From: Gemmobacter fulvus
GTDB taxonomy: Bacteria; Pseudomonadota; Alphaproteobacteria; Rhodobacterales; Rhodobacteraceae
Reading direction: 5' to 3'
Length of the DNA: 64,000 bases
NCBI RefSeq assembly: GCF_018798885.1
Contig: NZ_CP076361.1
Location: 2,571,501 to 2,635,500, forward strand
In this document: positions 51,993 through 62,234 of the stretch, piece after piece
How the letters are laid out: each line of letters opens with the position of its first letter
How positions within the stretch are numbered: the stretch's first letter is position 1
Program-made: the position numbers and the translations under genes
The notes under the pieces: generated by a model
The model's input: only the letters and a program-made list of their open reading frames with translations
Told to the model about the DNA's origin: nothing
The model's database searches: none

Positions 51993-53891
51993 ATGACCAG
52001 ACCCCGCAGTGTCGCCATTTCCCGCCAGCCGCAGCCTGCGCTGTGGCACTGGCTTGGCGGCGGACTGGCCGTGGTTTCTGTCGGGCTGTTCGCCACTCTG
52101 GCGCGGGCCGAGGCGCCGACCATCGTGGCGCATGGCATCTCCACCTTCGGGGATCTGAAATATCCGGCGGATTTCAAACATTTCGATCTGGTCAATCCCG
52201 ATGCGCCCAAGGGCGGGCGGATGACCTTCCGGGGCACCGGGGCCAGTTCCACCTTTGACAGCCTCAACCCGTTCATCCTGAAGGGCGAGGCGGCGCAGGG
52301 GCTGGGTATGCTGTACGACAGCCTGCTGAGCGGATCGCCCGACGAGCCGGATGCGGGTTATGGCCTGATTGCCGAAAGTCTGGAATATCCCGAGGACCGC
52401 AGCTGGGTCACCTTCACCATGCGGCCCGAGGCGCGCTTTTCCGATGGCGCACCGATCACCGCCGATGATGTGGTCTTCACCTATGAGGTGCTGCGCGACA
52501 AGGGCGAGCCGTCTTACAAGGTGATCCTGAAAGACATCGAAAAGGTCGAGGCGCTGGGGCCGCACAAGGTGAAGTTCACCTTCAGGCCGGGCGTCGCCAC
52601 CCGCGATCTGCCCGCGCTGGCCGGGGGGCTGAGCATCCTGCCGCGCCATTATTACGAGACGGTGGATTTCGCGGAATCGACGCTGACCCCACCAGTCGGC
52701 TCCGGTCAGTTTCTGGTAAAGAACGTGCAGCCGGGCCGGTCGATCGAATATTGCCGCAATCCCGATTACTGGGGCAAAGCGCTGCCGGTGAATATCGGAT
52801 CGGCCAATTTCGATTGTTATGTCTATGAATATTACTCGGATACCACCGCCGCGTTCGAGGCGTTCAAATCCGGCGGCTATCTGTTCCAGCAAGAGTTTTC
52901 GTCGCTGATCTGGGCCACCGCCTATGACTTTCCGGCGCTGACCAAAGGCTGGGTCAAGCGCGAGGAACTGGCCGACAACAACCCGTCGGGCACGCAAGGC
53001 TACTGGTTCAACCTGCGGCGCGAGAAGTTTCAGGACGAGCGCGTGCGTCAGGCCCTGGGCATGATGTTCAACTTCGAATGGTCGAACGAGACGCTGTTCT
53101 TTGGCCTCTACAAACGTACCGACAGCTTCTTTGAAAACTCGCCGCTTCAGGCCGAAGGGCTGCCCGAGGGCGAGGAACTGGCCCTGCTGGAGGAATTCCG
53201 CGACCAGTTGCCACCCGAGATCTTCACCGAACCCGCCTTCTCGCCCGAGATCAGCAGCACACGGCAGCTGGATCGCGGCGCGCTGCGCAAGGCCTCGGCG
53301 CTGATGGATGCGGCAGGCTGGGCCGTGGGCAGCGACGGGATGCGCCGCAATGCCAAGGGCGAGAAGTTCACGCTGGAATTCATCGAAGACCAGCCCTCGA
53401 TGGACCGGGTGCTGAACCCCTATATCGCCAACCTGCGGGCGCTGGGCATTGATGCCCGGCTGACCCGGGTGGATTCGGCGCAGATCCAGCAGCGGCAGGA
53501 AGATTTCAACTATGACATCATGGCGGGCCGCTTCGTGATGTCGCTGACCCCGTCGATGGAGCTGCGCCAGATTTTCGCCTCGGAATCGGCCAATGCTAAA
53601 GGCTCGGCCAATCTGTCGGGGCTGGCGGATCCGGTGGTGGATGCGCTGATCGAAAAGCTGGTTCAGGCCAAAAGCCGCGACGAGGTGCAGGTGCGCGCGC
53701 GGGCGCTGGACCGGGTGATGCGGGCCAAGCATATCTGGGTGCCCAACTGGTACAGCGGCAAATATCTGGTCGCCTATTGGGATATTTTCGGCAAACCCGA
53801 CCAGCAGCCGCCCTATTCGCGCGGTGACGGGCTGTGGTGGTCGGATGCCGACAAGCTGGGCAAGCTGAAAGCCGAAGGGGCGCTCCGCTAA
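51993..53891 (+). CDS. yejA: Peptide-type ABC transporter substrate-binding protein (YejA-like)
   Basis: A 632-residue SBP_bac_5 protein. The N-terminal hydrophobic segment (WLGGGLAVVSVGLFATLARAEA) looks like a signal peptide after a basic 17-residue start. HGISTFGDLKYPADFKHFDLVNPDAPKGG is typical of the YejA group. Further family features are RFSDGAPITADDVVFTYE and the long C-terminal lobe. GAGGAGAGCC precedes the ATG. It heads a four-gene yejABEF importer; homologues import microcin C-type peptides or other oligopeptides. Confidence 0.92.
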   Translation: MTRPRSVAISRQPQPALWHWLGGGLAVVSVGLFATLARAEAPTIVAHGISTFGDLKYPADFKHFDLVNPDAPKGGRMTFRGTGASSTFDSLNPFILKGEAAQGLGMLYDSLLSGSPDEPDAGYGLIAESLEYPEDRSWVTFTMRPEARFSDGAPITADDVVFTYEVLRDKGEPSYKVILKDIEKVEALGPHKVKFTFRPGVATRDLPALAGGLSILPRHYYETVDFAESTLTPPVGSGQFLVKNVQPGRSIEYCRNPDYWGKALPVNIGSANFDCYVYEYYSDTTAAFEAFKSGGYLFQQEFSSLIWATAYDFPALTKGWVKREELADNNPSGTQGYWFNLRREKFQDERVRQALGMMFNFEWSNETLFFGLYKRTDSFFENSPLQAEGLPEGEELALLEEFRDQLPPEIFTEPAFSPEISSTRQLDRGALRKASALMDAAGWAVGSDGMRRNAKGEKFTLEFIEDQPSMDRVLNPYIANLRALGIDARLTRVDSAQIQQRQEDFNYDIMAGRFVMSLTPSMELRQIFASESANAKGSANLSGLADPVVDALIEKLVQAKSRDEVQVRARALDRVMRAKHIWVPNWYSGKYLVAYWDIFGKPDQQPPYSRGDGLWWSDADKLGKLKAEGALR

Positions 53892-55049
53892 ATGGGCGCC
53901 TATATCCTTCGACGGTTTCTGCTGATCATCCCGACGCTGTTCGGGATCATGCTGATCAACTTCGCGCTGACGCAATTTGTGCCGGGGGGGCCGGTGGAGC
54001 AGGTTCTGGCCCGACTCGACGGGGCAGGGGATGCGTTCCAGAGCATTTCCGGCAGCGGCGATGCGGGTATCGAAGCTTCGGGCGGCGGCTCGGGCGACAA
54101 TGGTTATATCGGCGCGCGGGGCCTGCCGCCCGAATTCATTGACGAGCTGGAAACCCAGTTCGGCTTTGCGCGCATCCTGTGCGAGGAAGGTTATACCGGC
54201 AAACCCAGCACCGCCGCGCCGGAATGTCGCAAGGAAATGATTCCGCTGCTGGAACGCTTTGGCATCATGATGGGCAATTACCTGCGCTTCGATTTCGGCG
54301 AAAGTTACTTCCGCTCCATCGGGGTGGTTGACCTGGTGCTGGAAAAGATGCCGGTCTCGATCAGCCTTGGCCTGTGGTCGACGCTGATCGCCTATCTGAT
54401 CTCGATTCCGCTGGGCATCCGCAAGGCGATGCGTGACGGATCCAGCTTTGATACCTGGACATCGGGGGTGATCATCGTCGGCTATGCCATCCCCGGTTTT
54501 CTGTTCGCCATCCTGCTCTTGGTGCTGTTCGCCGGGGGTTCTTACTGGCAATGGTTCCCGCTGCGCGGCCTCACCTCGGACAATTGGGAGGGGCTGAGCC
54601 TCTGGGGCAAGATCGTCGATTACGCCTGGCATATGGTGCTGCCGGTCACCGCCTCGACGATTTCCAGCTTTGCCACGCTGACGTTGCTGACCAAGAACAG
54701 CTTTCTCGATGAAATCCGCAAGCAATATGTGATGACGGCGCGCGCCAAGGGCCTGTCAGAGGCGCGGGTGCTCTATGGTCATGTGTTCCGCAATGCCATG
54801 CTGATCGTGATTGCCAGCTTTCCGTCAATCTTCATCAGCGTGTTCTTTGGCGGCTCGCTCATCATCGAAACCATCTTTTCGCTGGATGGGCTGGGGCGGC
54901 TGGGCTTCGAGGCGGCGGTGAACCGGGATTATCCGGTGCTGTTCGGTACGCTGTTCATCTTTGGCCTGATGGGGCTGGTGGTCGGCATCCTGTCGGATCT
55001 GATGTATGTCTGGGTCGATCCCCGCATTGATTTCGAGCGGAGGGGCTGA
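53892..55049 (+). CDS. yejB: YejB-type peptide ABC transporter permease
   Basis: The 385-residue permease begins [39 protein letters not shown], the standard first helix of DppB/YejB. It then has a large periplasmic insert (about 40-140), a hallmark of YejB, and the BPD_transp_1 core with [24 protein letters not shown], the EAA loop contacting the ATPase. It starts at the base after the yejA stop. Confidence 0.93.
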   Translation: MGAYILRRFLLIIPTLFGIMLINFALTQFVPGGPVEQVLARLDGAGDAFQSISGSGDAGIEASGGGSGDNGYIGARGLPPEFIDELETQFGFARILCEEGYTGKPSTAAPECRKEMIPLLERFGIMMGNYLRFDFGESYFRSIGVVDLVLEKMPVSISLGLWSTLIAYLISIPLGIRKAMRDGSSFDTWTSGVIIVGYAIPGFLFAILLLVLFAGGSYWQWFPLRGLTSDNWEGLSLWGKIVDYAWHMVLPVTASTISSFATLTLLTKNSFLDEIRKQYVMTARAKGLSEARVLYGHVFRNAMLIVIASFPSIFISVFFGGSLIIETIFSLDGLGRLGFEAAVNRDYPVLFGTLFIFGLMGLVVGILSDLMYVWVDPRIDFERRG

Positions 55050-55051
55050 TC

Positions 55052-56158
55052 ATGGTGTTATCCCCGCTCAATCAGCGCCGCTGGCGCAATTTCAAGGCCA
55101 ATCGCCGCGCCTTCTGGTCGCTGTGGATCTTTGCTGTGCTGTTCGGGCTGACGCTCTGCGCCGAACTGCTGGCGAATGACCGGCCTTTGCTGGTCAGCCA
55201 CAAGGGCGAATATTACACGCCCTTCCTGAAGTTTTACCCCGAAACCGCTTTTGGTGGTGATTTTCAGACCGAGGCAACCTACCGCGATGTCGAGGTGCAA
55301 TGCCTGATCGTGTCGCAGGGGGCCGAGGCCTGCTGGGATGACCCCGAGGGGATTCTGGCCGAGGCCAAAGGCGGCACGGTGGAAGGGGCGGCGATCACGC
55401 CGGGCTGGATGCTCTGGGCGCCGATCCCCTACAGCTACAACACCATCAACGACATCGGCGGCGCAGCGCCATCGTCCCCTGACAGCCGTCACTGGCTGGG
55501 CACCGATGACACCGCCCGCGATGTGCTGGCGCGGGTGATCTACGGCTTCCGCCTGTCGGTGGCCTTCGCGCTGATCGTCACGGCGCTGACCTCGCTGATC
55601 GGTGTCGCCGCAGGCGCGGTGCAGGGGTATTTCGGCGGCTGGGTCGATCTGGTGTTCCAGCGCGTGATCGAGATATGGGGGGCCACGCCGACGCTTTACG
55701 TCATCATCATCGTCGCTGCGATCTGGCAGATGAACTTCTGGCTGCTGGTCGGGCTGATGGTGCTGTTCGGCTGGACCTCGCTGATCGGCGTGGTGCGGGC
55801 CGAATTCCTCAGGGCGCGCAATTTTGAATATGTGCGCGCCGCGCGGGCGCTGGGGGTGAAGGACCGGGTGATCATGTTCCGCCATGTGCTGCCCAATGCC
55901 ATGGTCGCCACGCTGACCATGCTGCCCTTTCTGGTCACCGGCACCATCGGCAGTCTGGCCGCGCTGGACTTTCTGGGCTTCGGCCTGCCCGCCTCGGCCC
56001 CGAGTCTGGGCGAGATGACACAGCAGGCCAAGCAGAACCTGCAAGCGCCCTGGCTGGCCTTTACCGCCTTTTTCACCTTCGCGCTGATGCTGTCGTTGCT
56101 GGTCTTTATCTTCGAAGGCGTGCGCGATGCCTTTGACCCAAGGAAAACCTTCAGATGA
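55052..56158 (+). CDS. yejE: YejE-type peptide ABC transporter permease
   Basis: The 368-residue permease has N-terminal RRWRNFKANRRAFWSLWIFAVLF. A long periplasmic insert with WLGTDDTARDVLARVIYGFRLSVAFAL and an EAA loop VRAARALGVKDRVIMFRHVLPNAM follow. The tail KQNLQAPWLAFTAFFTFALMLSLLVFIFEGVRDAFDPRK is typical of YejE. It starts 2 bp after yejB and overlaps yejF as ATGA. Confidence 0.93.
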   Translation: MVLSPLNQRRWRNFKANRRAFWSLWIFAVLFGLTLCAELLANDRPLLVSHKGEYYTPFLKFYPETAFGGDFQTEATYRDVEVQCLIVSQGAEACWDDPEGILAEAKGGTVEGAAITPGWMLWAPIPYSYNTINDIGGAAPSSPDSRHWLGTDDTARDVLARVIYGFRLSVAFALIVTALTSLIGVAAGAVQGYFGGWVDLVFQRVIEIWGATPTLYVIIIVAAIWQMNFWLLVGLMVLFGWTSLIGVVRAEFLRARNFEYVRAARALGVKDRVIMFRHVLPNAMVATLTMLPFLVTGTIGSLAALDFLGFGLPASAPSLGEMTQQAKQNLQAPWLAFTAFFTFALMLSLLVFIFEGVRDAFDPRKTFR

Positions 56159-57753
56159 GCGTCCTTGACGTCAAAAACCTCAACATCCGCTTCCGGCAGG
56201 ATGGTCGGGTGATCCATGCGGTGCGCGGGGTCAGCTTTACCGTCGGCAAGGGCGAAACCGTGGCGCTGGTGGGCGAAAGCGGCTCCGGCAAATCGGTGAC
56301 AGCACTGTCCACCGTGGCGCTGCTGCCCGATTCCGCGCAGCTGGATGGCTCTATCACCTATAATGGCACGCAGATGCTGGGCGCGGCAGAACCCGATCTG
56401 CGCCGCATCCGCGGCAATGACATCAGCTTTATCTTTCAGGAGCCGATGACCAGCCTGAACCCGCTGCACACGATCGAGCGGCAGTTGGGCGAAAGCCTTG
56501 CCCTGCATCAGGGGCTGACCGGAGCCGCCGCCCGCGCGCGTATTCTTGAGTTGCTGAACAAGGTCGGTATCCGCGACGCGGAAAGCCGGTTGTCCGCCTA
56601 TCCGCATCAGCTTTCGGGCGGGCAGCGGCAGCGGGTGATGATCGCGATGGCGTTGGCCAATGGGCCGGAGCTGCTGATTGCCGATGAACCGACCACCGCC
56701 CTTGATGTGACGATCCAGGCGCAGATCCTGGATCTGCTGGCCGATCTGAAAGCGCGCGAAGGGCTGAGCCTGCTGTTCATCACCCATGACCTTGGCATCG
56801 TGCGCCGCATCGCCGACCGGGTCTGCGTGATGAAGGATGGTGAAATCGTCGAACAGGGCCTGGCTGCCGAGCTCTTCGCCAATCCGCAGCACCCCTATAC
56901 GCAAAAGCTTCTGGCTGCCGAACCGCAGGGCCGCCCGGATCCGGTGCCCGCCACCGCCGCCGAAATCGTCAGCACCGAACATCTGAAAGTGTGGTTCCCG
57001 ATCCATTCGGGCTTTCTGCGCAAGGTCACCGGCCATGTGAAGGCGGTGAATGACGCCTCGCTGTCGGTGCGGGCGGGGGAAACGCTGGGCATCGTGGGCG
57101 AAAGCGGGTCGGGCAAGACCACGCTGGCGCTGGCCATCATGCGGCTGATCGCGTCGGAAGGGCGGATCCGCTTTCTGGGGCAGGACATTCACAGCTGGCG
57201 CCCCGGCCAGATGCGCGCCCTGCGCCGCGACATGCAGATCGTGTTTCAGGATCCTTACGGCAGTCTCAGCCCGCGCATGACGGTGGAACAGATCATTGCC
57301 GAAGGGCTTGGCGTGCATGGGCTGGAACCCGGGCGCAACCGGCGCGATATGGTGGCCGAAATCATGGCCGAGGTCGGTCTGGATCCCGCCGCCATGCAGC
57401 GCTATCCGCACGAATTTTCGGGTGGACAGCGGCAACGCATCGCCATTGCGCGCGCCATGATCCTGCGCCCCAGGCTGGTGGTGCTGGACGAGCCGACCTC
57501 GGCCCTTGATATGACGGTGCAGGTGCAGATCGTGGATCTGCTGCGCGATCTGCAACGCAAATGGGGGCTGGCCTATCTGTTCATCAGCCACGATCTGCGG
57601 GTGGTGCGGGCGCTGTCGCACAAGGTCATCGTCATGCGCAACGGCGATGTGGTCGAGGCGGGGGCGGGCGATGCCGTGTTTGAGACGCCGCAAAGTGATT
57701 ACACCAGAACCCTGATGGCAGCGGCCTTTGGCGCTGCACGAGGCTTGTCATGA
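56155..57753 (+). CDS. yejF: YejF-type ABC transporter, duplicated ATP-binding protein
   Basis: The 532-residue protein contains two complete ATPase domains. The first has Walker [11 protein letters not shown] and signature [15 protein letters not shown]. The second (from about residue 275) has Walker [12 protein letters not shown] and signature [15 protein letters not shown]. Each has a Walker B ([22 protein letters not shown]) and an oligopeptide-transporter C-terminal segment ([10 protein letters not shown]). It overlaps yejE and the following glycosyltransferase gene by 4 bp each. Confidence 0.95.
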   Translation: MSVLDVKNLNIRFRQDGRVIHAVRGVSFTVGKGETVALVGESGSGKSVTALSTVALLPDSAQLDGSITYNGTQMLGAAEPDLRRIRGNDISFIFQEPMTSLNPLHTIERQLGESLALHQGLTGAAARARILELLNKVGIRDAESRLSAYPHQLSGGQRQRVMIAMALANGPELLIADEPTTALDVTIQAQILDLLADLKAREGLSLLFITHDLGIVRRIADRVCVMKDGEIVEQGLAAELFANPQHPYTQKLLAAEPQGRPDPVPATAAEIVSTEHLKVWFPIHSGFLRKVTGHVKAVNDASLSVRAGETLGIVGESGSGKTTLALAIMRLIASEGRIRFLGQDIHSWRPGQMRALRRDMQIVFQDPYGSLSPRMTVEQIIAEGLGVHGLEPGRNRRDMVAEIMAEVGLDPAAMQRYPHEFSGGQRQRIAIARAMILRPRLVVLDEPTSALDMTVQVQIVDLLRDLQRKWGLAYLFISHDLRVVRALSHKVIVMRNGDVVEAGAGDAVFETPQSDYTRTLMAAAFGAARGLS

Positions 57754-58979
57754 AGATCCTGTTTGTTCACCAGAATTTCCCCGGCCAGTTCCTGCATCTG
57801 GCCCCGGCGCTTCAGGCGCGCGGCCATGAGTGCCTGGCGTTGACCGATTCCGGCAATACCCGCGCCTCCTCCATCCCGGTGATGAAATACCGCCATGCCG
57901 GCCCCACCCCCGATCCGCAGGCCTGTCGGCTGGGCCGTAACTACACTCAGATGAGCGACCGTGGCGTGACGGTCGCCCGCGCCGCCCTGCAATTGCGCGA
58001 AAAGGGCTATGTGCCCGATGTGATCTTCGGCCATTCCGGCTGGGGCGAAACGCTGTTTCTGAAAGAGGTCTGGCCCGAAGCCAAGCTGCTGGTCTATGCC
58101 GAGTTCTATTACAAGGGGCGGGGGGCCGATGTCGGCTTTGATCCCGAATTCGATACGCCCAGCTTTGATCAGGTGATGATCGCGCAGGGGCGCACCGCGC
58201 ATCTGGGGCAGGCGCTGCTGCATGCCGATGCCGGATTGTCGCCGACGCGCTGGCAGGCCTGCACCTATCCGCCGATCCTGCGCGACCGGATAGAAGTGAT
58301 CTTCGACGGCGTGGACACCGATGTGATGCGGCCCGATGCCACCGCCAGTGTCAGCCTGCCCAATGGCAGGGTGCTCAAGGCCGGGGACGAGGTGCTGACC
58401 TTCGTGAACCGCAATCTGGAACCCTATCGCGGTTATCACACCTTCATGCGGGCGCTGCCCGCGATCATGGCGGCCCGCCCCGAGGCGCAGGTCGTCGTCG
58501 TCGGGGGCGACGAGGTGAGTTATGGCCGCGCCCCGGCGGATGGCAAAAGCTGGAAACAGATCTTTCTGGCCGAGGTGGAGGGTCAGATCGACCCGAACCG
58601 CCTGCATTTCCTCGGCAAGGTGCCTTATCCGACCTTCGTGTCACTGATGCAGGTCAGCCGCGTCCACGCTTATCTGACTTATCCTTTCGTGCTGTCCTGG
58701 TCGATGCTGGAGGCGATGAGTGCGGGCTGCCTCGTGATCGGCTCGCGCACGGCACCGGTGGCCGAACTGATCGAAGATGGCGTGAACGGGCGGCTGGTCG
58801 ATTTCTTCGATGCGCCCGGCTGGGCGCGTCTGGTCACCCGCGCGCTCAGCAATCCGGGCCGGTTCGACCATCTGCGGCGCAAGGCCCGCGAAACGATCCT
58901 GACCGGCTATGATCTGAAGACCGTCTGCCTGCCGCGCATGATCGACTGGGTGGAACGGCACGGCCCCGCGCGGGGCTGA
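57750..58979 (+). CDS. Glycosyltransferase family 4-like protein
   Basis: A 409-residue GT-B enzyme: N-terminal Rossmann start [26 protein letters not shown], and a C-terminal Glycos_transf_1 domain with VNRNLEPYRGYHTFMRALP, RLHFLGKVPYPTFVSLM and SWSMLEAMSAGCLVIGSRTAPVAELI (the E-x7-E-like region). Donor and acceptor are unknown. Coupling by ATGA to yejF places it on the transporter transcript, which is unusual; it may simply be carried along. It converges on hemN. Confidence 0.88.
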   Translation: MKILFVHQNFPGQFLHLAPALQARGHECLALTDSGNTRASSIPVMKYRHAGPTPDPQACRLGRNYTQMSDRGVTVARAALQLREKGYVPDVIFGHSGWGETLFLKEVWPEAKLLVYAEFYYKGRGADVGFDPEFDTPSFDQVMIAQGRTAHLGQALLHADAGLSPTRWQACTYPPILRDRIEVIFDGVDTDVMRPDATASVSLPNGRVLKAGDEVLTFVNRNLEPYRGYHTFMRALPAIMAARPEAQVVVVGGDEVSYGRAPADGKSWKQIFLAEVEGQIDPNRLHFLGKVPYPTFVSLMQVSRVHAYLTYPFVLSWSMLEAMSAGCLVIGSRTAPVAELIEDGVNGRLVDFFDAPGWARLVTRALSNPGRFDHLRRKARETILTGYDLKTVCLPRMIDWVERHGPARG

Positions 58980-58993
58980 GCCGCCCGGCCCGC

Positions 58994-60349
58994 TCAGACC
59001 GCTGCGGAATGCTGCGCTTTCGAGGCGTCATAGCCATCAAAGGCGCGGGCCACCATGCGGGTCAGGGGCCTTGCCTGCATGGGTAGCGAAAGCCCCTCGG
59101 AGTCGATGCTGACCATCTCGCCGAACTGCACTTTCGCCTTGGCGAACAGCGCGTCCAGCAGGGCGGCACTGGCCCCATATTGCGCCATCAGCTCTGCCCG
59201 GCTGACCCGGAAATCACACATCAGCGCCTCGATGATGCGCCCGCGCAGCAGATCCTCGCCCGCAAAGGCGTGGCCGCGATGGGTGGTGAACCGGCCCGCC
59301 CGCACCGCCTTGGTATAATCCGAGGTGCCCGAGACATTCTGCGCATAGCCCTGCGGAAAGCGCGAGATGCTGGAGGCTCCAAGCCCGATCAGCACCTCTG
59401 CCGTGTCATCGGTATACCCCTGGAAATTCCGCCGCAGCCTGCCTTGACGCGCCGCCACTGCCAGACCATCGTCGGGGCGGGCAAAATGGTCGATGCCGAT
59501 GGCCTGATAGCCGTCCCATTCGAACAGCCGCGCCGCAGTCTCTGACAGGCGCAGACGTTCCTGCGGGGTCGGGATGGTGTCTGACGGGATCATCTGTTGG
59601 CGGCGGCTCATCCACGGCACATGGGCATAGCCATAGAGTGCTACCCGATCCGGCGCGAGGCTCAGCAGTTTCTGCACCGAATCCGCAATGCGCGCCTGCG
59701 TCTGATGCGGCAGGCCATACAGGATATCGGCGTTCAGGCTGCGCACCCCGCGCGCGCGGATCATATCGGCAACCTGCCGGGTCAGCTCGTAGGACTGGAT
59801 CCGCCCGATGCTGCGCTGAATATCCGGGTCGAAATCCTGCACCCCGATCGAGGCACGGTTCATGCCACAGGCCGCCAGCGCATCCAGACGCGGCCCATCC
59901 ACCTCATCGGGGTCGATCTCCACCGAAAATTCGGCATCCGGCCCCAGCGGCACCGCATCAAAAATGGTGTCGGCCAGATCGCGGATCATGTCGGGCTGCA
60001 ACAGGGTCGGCGTGCCACCGCCCCAGTGCAACCGGCTCAGCATGATGCCGGGGGCCAGACGCGCCTTCAGCAACGCAATCTCGGCCTTCAGCGTCTCGAC
60101 ATAGGCGCGCACCGGCGCATCGGTCGAGGTGCCCTGAGTGCGGCAGGCGCAAAACCAGCACAGCCTGCGGCAGAAGGGCACATGCAGATAAAGCGAAATG
60201 GCGGTGCCTGCCGGGATCTCTTCGATCCAGCGGGTGAAGAGGTCGGGGGTGACGGCACTGCCGAATTGCGGGGCCGTGGGGTAACTTGTGTACCTCGGCA
60301 CCCGCGCATCAAAAAGCCCGAGCCGTGTGAGTTGCGATTCCGTGTCCAT
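58994..60349 (-). CDS. hemN: Oxygen-independent coproporphyrinogen III dehydrogenase
   Basis: A 451-residue radical-SAM enzyme of haem synthesis under low oxygen. N-terminal VPRYTSYPTAPQF is a HemN marker; the Fe-S motif is CRRLCWFCAC; SAM-binding regions are LHWGGGTPTLL and ASIGVQDFDPDIQ. The C terminus has the HemN_C domain with ISRFPQGYAQN. Length matches HemN and not the shorter HemW. Its promoter region holds an FNR box shared with fnrL, consistent with oxygen control. Confidence 0.95.
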   Translation of the reverse strand: MDTESQLTRLGLFDARVPRYTSYPTAPQFGSAVTPDLFTRWIEEIPAGTAISLYLHVPFCRRLCWFCACRTQGTSTDAPVRAYVETLKAEIALLKARLAPGIMLSRLHWGGGTPTLLQPDMIRDLADTIFDAVPLGPDAEFSVEIDPDEVDGPRLDALAACGMNRASIGVQDFDPDIQRSIGRIQSYELTRQVADMIRARGVRSLNADILYGLPHQTQARIADSVQKLLSLAPDRVALYGYAHVPWMSRRQQMIPSDTIPTPQERLRLSETAARLFEWDGYQAIGIDHFARPDDGLAVAARQGRLRRNFQGYTDDTAEVLIGLGASSISRFPQGYAQNVSGTSDYTKAVRAGRFTTHRGHAFAGEDLLRGRIIEALMCDFRVSRAELMAQYGASAALLDALFAKAKVQFGEMVSIDSEGLSLPMQARPLTRMVARAFDGYDASKAQHSAAV

Positions 60350-60385
60350 GCGGCTAGAGTTAGCAGGGCAGGGCCGCTGTCAGCC

Positions 60386-60399
60386 TTGATGCAGATCAA
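60386..60399. promoter_or_regulatory. FNR box between hemN and fnrL
   Basis: TTGATGCAGATCAA is a perfect match to TTGAT-N4-ATCAA, 37 bp upstream of hemN and 23 bp upstream of the fnrL ATG. Its closeness to fnrL suggests FnrL represses itself here while activating hemN; that reading is inference. Confidence 0.88.
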
Positions 60400-60421
60400 C
60401 TTCAGGAAGGCCGGGATCCCG

Positions 60422-61162
60422 ATGCAAGACATGCACCCTGTGCATCACGATTGCGGGGATTGCCCGATCCGCCACCGGGCCGTCTGCGCACGATGTGATG
60501 CCGATGAATTGCTTCGGCTGGAGCAGATCAAATATTACCGCAGCTATCAGGCTGGTCAGACGGTGATCTGGTCCGGCGACCGGATGGATTTCGTGGCCTC
60601 GGTCGTGACCGGCATCGCTACGCTGACCCAGACGATGGAAGATGGCCGCCGTCAGATGGTGGGGCTGTTGCTGCCGTCGGATTTTGTCGGCCGTCCGGGC
60701 CGCGCGACCGCCGCCTATGATGTGACGGCGACAACCGATCTTGTGATGTGCTGCTTCCGGAAGAAACCCTTCGAAGACATGATGCTGTCGACACCGCATA
60801 TCGGCCAGCGCCTGCTGGAGATGACGCTGGACGAGCTGGACGCCGCCCGCGAATGGATGCTGTTGCTGGGCCGCAAGACCGCGCGCGAAAAGATCGCCTC
60901 GCTGCTGGCGATCATCGCGCGGCGCGATGCCACGCTGCGGGTCAAGACCGCCAAGGGCGCTTTGGTGTTCGATCTGCCGCTGACGCGCGAGGAAATGGCG
61001 GATTATCTGGGCCTGACCTTGGAAACCGTCAGCCGTCAGATGTCGGCCCTCAAACGCGACGGGGTGATCGTGCTGGATGGCAAACGCCATGTCACCATCC
61101 CCGATCTCGATCTCCTGCTGGAAGAAGCCGGCGATGACAGCGATGGCGGGATGCCCGAATAA
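60422..61162 (+). CDS. fnrL: FNR-type oxygen-responsive regulator FnrL
   Basis: The 246-residue Crp/Fnr regulator has cluster-binding cysteines C11, C14, C22 and possibly C25 (CGDCPIRHRAVCARC), plus a central Cys pair in LVMCCFRKK. A cAMP-like sensor domain has IKYYRSYQAGQTVIWSGDRMDFVASV, and the HTH is LTREEMADYLGLTLETVSRQM with the E..SR recognition residues for TTGAT. The ATG at 60422 gives the family length; the ATG at 60389 lies inside the FNR box and was rejected. It controls anaerobic and microaerobic genes, likely hemN, usp and ccoNO here. Confidence 0.95.
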   Translation: MQDMHPVHHDCGDCPIRHRAVCARCDADELLRLEQIKYYRSYQAGQTVIWSGDRMDFVASVVTGIATLTQTMEDGRRQMVGLLLPSDFVGRPGRATAAYDVTATTDLVMCCFRKKPFEDMMLSTPHIGQRLLEMTLDELDAAREWMLLLGRKTAREKIASLLAIIARRDATLRVKTAKGALVFDLPLTREEMADYLGLTLETVSRQMSALKRDGVIVLDGKRHVTIPDLDLLLEEAGDDSDGGMPE

Positions 61163-61203
61163 GGCAGCACCACCCCTGCAACTTGCATTTTGCAAAAATA
61201 TTT

Positions 61204-61241
61204 AAAAAAACACCGAGGCTTTCGCGTCCTGCGCGAAGGCC
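61204..61241 (-). terminator. Terminator of the usp transcript
   Basis: On the minus strand a 10-pair stem with one mismatch, GGCCTTCGCG (61232-61241) against CGCGAAAGCC (61217-61226), is followed within 6 bases by seven T residues and further AT-rich sequence. A second perfect 9-bp stem (61255-61263/61268-61276, GCGGGGCCC) lies between it and the usp stop. Confidence 0.75.
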
Positions 61242-61293
61242 GAGAGATGGCAGCGCGGGGCCCGGCAGGGCCCCGCACCGCTGGATGACCGGG

Positions 61294-62142
61294 TCAATGC
61301 GCCATCAGCACCGGCAGTTCGGCCTGTTCCAGCATGTTGCGGGTGGCCCCGCCCAGAATGGCCTCGCGGAACCGGCTGTGGCCATAGGCCCCCATCACCA
61401 GCAGATCGGCATTCATGTCGCGCAGATGCCGGGTCAGCACATCGGCGATGCGCGGCATGGTGCGCGCCAGCACCGAAACCTCGGCCTTCACGCCATGGCG
61501 CACCAGCATCTGACACAGCGCTCCGCCGGGGTCAGAGCGTTCGGGGCCGTGCTGCGGCGGATCAATCACGGTGATATTCACCGTCTGCGCACGTTTCAGC
61601 AGCGGCAGGGCGCGGCGCACCGCCACCATGGCCTCGCGGCTCTGGTTCCAGCCGATCACGATCCGGCGGGGCAGCTCTACGCTGGCAGGGCTGTCGGGCA
61701 GCACCAGGACCGGGGCCTGCCCTTCGAACAGCGCGGCCTCCAGCGCCGCCTCGGCTTCCGAGCCACGCCCCTTGCCATAGGGTTTCGGCAAGACCACCAG
61801 ATCGGCAAAGCGGGCGCGCAGCGCCACCAGATCACCCAGCCCGCCGGTCTGGGCCACCACGGTTTCCACCGACCAGCGCAGATTGACGGGTTGCAGGGTG
61901 GCCGCGGCACGCGCCGCCGTCTCGGCGCTGCGGGCATCGGCTTCGGCGCGGTCCATGGCGATCTGCAACAGAACCCCGCCGCCTGTCCCGACATAGGAAT
62001 AGCCGATCTGCGTGCGGTCGATCCCCAGACACAGGATATCCAGATGTGCATCCAGCGCCAGGGCAAGCTGTGCGGCGGCCCCCACGGTGGTGGCGGCTTC
62101 CTCGGCGGATGTCACGATGGTTGTCAGCGTTTTGTAAGCCAT
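61294..62142 (-). CDS. Universal stress protein, tandem UspA domains
   Basis: A 282-residue protein with two UspA-like halves. The first begins MAYKTLTTIVTSAEEAATTV. The second (about 150-282) has RRIVIGWNQSREAMVAVRRALPLL and the nucleotide-binding G-rich signature MGAYGHSRFREAILGGATRNML. The start at 62142 has GAGGAGAT upstream; a longer frame runs through the FNR boxes and was rejected. It lies between fnrL and ccoN with an FNR box about 62 bp upstream, so it is probably induced at low oxygen. Confidence 0.9.
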   Translation of the reverse strand: MAYKTLTTIVTSAEEAATTVGAAAQLALALDAHLDILCLGIDRTQIGYSYVGTGGGVLLQIAMDRAEADARSAETAARAAATLQPVNLRWSVETVVAQTGGLGDLVALRARFADLVVLPKPYGKGRGSEAEAALEAALFEGQAPVLVLPDSPASVELPRRIVIGWNQSREAMVAVRRALPLLKRAQTVNITVIDPPQHGPERSDPGGALCQMLVRHGVKAEVSVLARTMPRIADVLTRHLRDMNADLLVMGAYGHSRFREAILGGATRNMLEQAELPVLMAH

Positions 62143-62203
62143 GGCCAGATCTCCTCGGCGGATCGTTATATCTCCAGCATAGTCATCGGGGCAGAGTGCC
62201 GCA

Positions 62204-62217
62204 TTGACCTCGATCAA
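62204..62217. promoter_or_regulatory. FNR box, usp-proximal
   Basis: TTGACCTCGATCAA matches TTGAT-N4-ATCAA with one mismatch, centred about 68 bp upstream of the usp start codon. It probably controls usp. Confidence 0.8.
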
Positions 62218-62234
62218 GCGACAGGCTCCATAGG

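Noticed and set aside
51177-54725. Very long antisense open frame (1182 codons) opposite yejA and the cytochrome gene
   Set aside because: It covers several well-recognised plus-strand genes, has a biased His/Gln/Arg/Gly composition typical of the complement of GC-rich coding DNA, and shows no family motif.
59597-60421. Upstream extension of the fnrL frame across hemN
   Set aside because: It lies antisense to hemN and ends where FnrL similarity begins; family length supports the start at 60422.
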